Assembly (NCBI GenBank): GCA_001786225.1 | Contig: MFVV01000045.1 | Span: 1 to 6,381, forward strand | Direction of reading: 5' to 3' | Source: Candidatus Nomurabacteria bacterium RIFCSPLOWO2_12_FULL_46_14 | Lineage (GTDB): Bacteria > Patescibacteriota > Minisyncoccia > Phycocordibacterales > UBA9973 | DNA length: 6,381 bases | In this document: one piece after another, positions 5,618-6,381 of the stretch | Layout: every line of letters begins with the position of its first letter | Position numbering within the stretch: position 1 is the stretch's first letter | The notes under the pieces: generated by a model | Seen by the model: only the letters and a program-made list of their open reading frames with translations | Database searches by the model: none | What the model was told of the DNA's origin: nothing | Translations under genes and position numbers: made by a program

Positions 5618-5860
5618 ATGGACATATTTACAAACAATACGGGTCTTTTGTTATTATTGGTTGTCTGGGTTATTCCCTGGAAAATTTACGCCCTTTGGAC
5701 GGCAGCCAAACTCCGACACAAGGGCTGGTTCGCGGCACTGGTCATATTGAACACCTTTGCAATTTTAGACATCTTTTATATATTCTATATTGCCAAGAAG
5801 AGCTGGAACCAAGTCAAGGGGGCATTCTTCGGAGTGATGCAGGGTCGTAAGAAATCATAA
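5618..5860 (+). CDS. Small two-helix membrane protein resembling DUF5652
   Basis: The 80-residue product has two membrane helices (about 8-27 and 37-58), separated by a short basic loop (KLRHKGW), and a basic C-terminal tail (KKSWNQVKG...GRKKS). The motif VVWVIPWKIYALWTAAKLRHKGWF followed by LNTFAILDIFYIFYIAK matches my memory of DUF5652, small proteins common in Parcubacteria; the function is unknown. The tail and loop charges do not fix the topology clearly. It has its own promoter with a palindrome in the spacer and an apparently leaderless start. It is followed by the tRNA-Ser/GIY-YIG region, which is not obviously part of the same unit. Confidence 0.8.
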   Translation: MDIFTNNTGLLLLLVVWVIPWKIYALWTAAKLRHKGWFAALVILNTFAILDIFYIFYIAKKSWNQVKGAFFGVMQGRKKS

Positions 5861-5880
5861 ATAATATTTATCTTCCGCGT

Positions 5881-5927
5881 GTTTCCGGAGCGGAGGCGTG
5901 CGTGAGTGGTTGAAACGAGCGGTCTTG
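5881..5927 (+). pseudogene. Broken tRNA-Ser: leader plus 5' half only, cut in the anticodon loop
   Basis: GGAGGCGTGCGTGAGTGGTTG (from 5892) has the tRNA-Ser acceptor 5' strand, D arm and 5' anticodon stem. It aligns without gaps to the intact tRNA-Ser at 6239, matching in the invariant TGAGTGGTTGAA block and again at GTCTTG. Homology also covers the leader (GTTTCC at 5881 and 6228, same distance to the tRNA). After GTCTTG (5922-5927) it runs directly into the two-hairpin repeat. The complementary acceptor strand CGCCTCC is absent downstream in the window, so it cannot make a tRNA here. The substitutions relative to the intact copy show it is not a fresh duplicate. Confidence 0.7.
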
Positions 5928-5976
5928 CCACCGCCTACGGCGGGGTCCCGCCAAAGTTATATGAAGGCGGGAAAAA
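5922..5976 (+). repeat. Two-hairpin repeat, copy 1, upstream of the GIY-YIG gene
   Basis: The shared start GTCTTGCCACCGCC is followed by hairpin 1 (CCGCC 5931-5935, loop TAC, GGCGG 5939-5943), then GGT, hairpin 2 (CCCGCC 5947-5952, 13-nt loop, GGCGGG 5966-5971) and AAAAA. The inner arms (GGCGGG 5939-5944 and CCCGCC) are also complementary, so alternative pairings are possible. The purine-rich last arm ends 10 nt before the ATG at 5982 and could double as a ribosome binding region. A second copy lies at 6338-6381. Confidence 0.75.
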
Positions 5977-6237
5977 CACCAATGGAAAATTGCAAGGTTT
6001 ATATTCTTAAAAGTTTAAATTACAATCGCTATTATGTAGGACATAGTTCGGATATTGACAAAAGATTACTGGAACACAATAAAGGAAAAGTTCGTTCAAC
6101 CAAAGCATATAAACCTTGGAAAATAGTTTATTTCGAGGTAAAGTCAGATAAGAAAGAAGCATACGAAAGGGAAATGAAAATAAAATCATTTAAACATGGC
6201 GAGGCTTTTAAAAAATTAATCAAAGATGTTTCCAGGG
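5922..6237 (+). mobile_element. Putative GIY-YIG/two-hairpin module next to tRNA-Ser
   Basis: The hairpin repeat and the nuclease gene together look like a small mobile unit inserted between a broken and an intact tRNA-Ser. Support: a second copy of the hairpin repeat after the intact tRNA, AT-rich nuclease codons, and the nuclease stop inside the tRNA. Unit limits are uncertain, and no transposase or clear target-site duplication is seen. Confidence 0.45.
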
Positions 6238-6260
6238 CGGAGAGGTGGCTGAGTGGTTGA
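5982..6260 (+). CDS. GIY-YIG domain nuclease, stand-alone; C-terminus runs into tRNA-Ser
   Basis: This is a single-domain GIY-YIG protein of 92 residues, a family that includes homing endonucleases and repair nucleases that nick or cut DNA. Motifs are KVYILKS (VYI in place of GIY, 6-8), YYVG (YVG for YIG, 17-20), DIDKRLLEHNKG with the conserved Arg28 and His32, and EREMKIKSF with probable catalytic Glu64. KVRSTKAYKPWKIVYFE is typical of the small stand-alone group. I choose ATG 5982 because longer versions starting at GTG 5898 or ATG 5961 would translate the broken tRNA or the hairpins. The last codons (ERWLSG and TGA 6258-6260) are the first 22 nt of tRNA-Ser(TGA), so the gene seems to have lost its own stop. 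Base use is more AT-rich than in pyrD or pilMNO, in keeping with transfer. Target unknown. Confidence 0.85.
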   Translation: MENCKVYILKSLNYNRYYVGHSSDIDKRLLEHNKGKVRSTKAYKPWKIVYFEVKSDKKEAYEREMKIKSFKHGEAFKKLIKDVSRAERWLSG

Positions 6261-6331
6261 AGGCACTTGTCTTGAAAACAAGAGACTCTTCACGGGGTCC
6301 GCGAGTTCGAATCTCGCCCTCTCCGCCCTGG
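6232..6331 (+). repeat. Inverted repeat extending the tRNA-Ser acceptor stem to 14 bp
   Basis: CCAGGGCGGAGAGG (6232-6245) is the perfect reverse complement of CCTCTCCGCCCTGG (6318-6331). The outer seven pairs lie outside the mature tRNA. A few more pairs are possible with wobble (6229-6231 with 6332-6334). C6238 can pair with the discriminator G6325. Confidence 0.8.
6239..6325 (+). tRNA. tRNA-Ser (anticodon TGA), CCA not encoded
   Basis: Complete class II tRNA: acceptor GGAGAGG/CCTCTCC, serine-type D arm (GCTGAGTGGTTGAAGGC), anticodon stem CTTGT/ACAAG with loop CTTGAAA, long variable arm (GACTC 6284-6288 with GGGTC 6295-6299), T arm GCGAG-TTCGAAT-CTCGC, discriminator G. It is followed by CCC, not CCA. 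Its first 22 nt are also the end of the GIY-YIG frame. Leader and trailer continue the acceptor helix for at least seven more pairs (6232-6238 with 6325-6331), including one across the discriminator base. Confidence 0.95.
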
Positions 6332-6337
6332 GAATAA

Positions 6338-6381
6338 GTCTTGCCACCGCCTTTGGCGGGGTCCCGCTATAAGCGGGAAAA
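6338..6381 (+). repeat. Two-hairpin repeat, copy 2 (may continue past window edge)
   Basis: It starts 12 nt after the tRNA-Ser with the same GTCTTGCCACCGCC. It keeps hairpin 1 (CCGCC 6347-6351, loop TTT, GGCGG 6355-6359), the GGT spacer and a shortened hairpin 2 (CCCGC 6363-6367, loop TATAA, GCGGG 6373-6377), then AAAA at the edge. Compared with copy 1, one pair of hairpin 2 is lost on both sides and both loops differ, while pairing is preserved. Confidence 0.75.

Noticed and set aside
5947..5976. Hairpin 2 of the repeat as a rho-independent terminator
   Set aside because: On the plus strand it is followed by A residues, not T. On the minus strand the T-run comes before the stem.
5898..5981. 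N-terminal extension of the GIY-YIG frame from GTG 5898
   Set aside because: It would translate the broken tRNA-Ser and both hairpins; the conserved domain begins just after ATG 5982.
5892..6325. An intron-containing tRNA-Ser with the nuclease encoded in the intron
   Set aside because: The 5' acceptor strand GGAGGCG needs CGCCTCC downstream, which is absent. The downstream tRNA-Ser is complete with its own 5' half. A 3' half beyond the window cannot be excluded.
1..6381. CRISPR array, transposase, integrase or phage genes
   Set aside because: I saw no regularly spaced repeats and no matching protein domains in any frame.

Overview
The window looks like a Candidate Phyla Radiation (Patescibacteria) genome, most likely of Parcubacteria type. 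The evidence is a compact pilM-pilN-pilO set, a prepilin-type pseudopilin, a small two-helix membrane protein resembling DUF5652, a stand-alone GIY-YIG nuclease wedged against a tRNA gene, compact spacing, and no clear Shine-Dalgarno motif before the start codons. The lineage is inferred from gene content and style, not from a marker gene.

Left part (1-1726): the N-terminal 208 codons of a class 2-like dihydroorotate dehydrogenase (minus strand, cut by the left edge) diverge from a plus-strand gene for a highly charged, coiled-coil-rich protein of unknown function. A 46-bp gap separates them. The DHODH has the class 2 N-terminal extension but a cysteine where class 2 enzymes normally have the catalytic serine.

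Middle (1727-5445): two minus-strand tRNAs (Val-TAC then Arg-TCT) share one good promoter. A plus-strand pseudopilin follows and converges on a tightly packed minus-strand operon, pilM-pilN-pilO plus a small one-helix membrane protein, with gaps of 1-2 nt. PilM, PilN and PilO would form the inner-membrane platform of a type IV pilus or related machine, and the pseudopilin is a plausible fibre subunit. Upstream of pilM lies ruvX/yqgF.

Right part (5446-6381): the gap between ruvX and the DUF5652-like gene holds an approximately 125-nt nested inverted-repeat element with several stacked helices. The last 500 bases form an unusual tandem arrangement: the leader and 5' half of a tRNA-Ser, a two-hairpin repeat, a GIY-YIG nuclease gene, a complete tRNA-Ser(TGA) whose 5' end overlaps the nuclease reading frame, and a second copy of the two-hairpin repeat at the window edge. 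The broken tRNA is exactly what a deletion between two GTCTTG hexamers would produce. Another nuclease gene may start just beyond the edge.

Across the window, three protein genes (pilM, the pseudopilin, the DUF5652-like gene) have a perfect TATAAT box only 7-9 nt before the ATG. This suggests leaderless transcripts.
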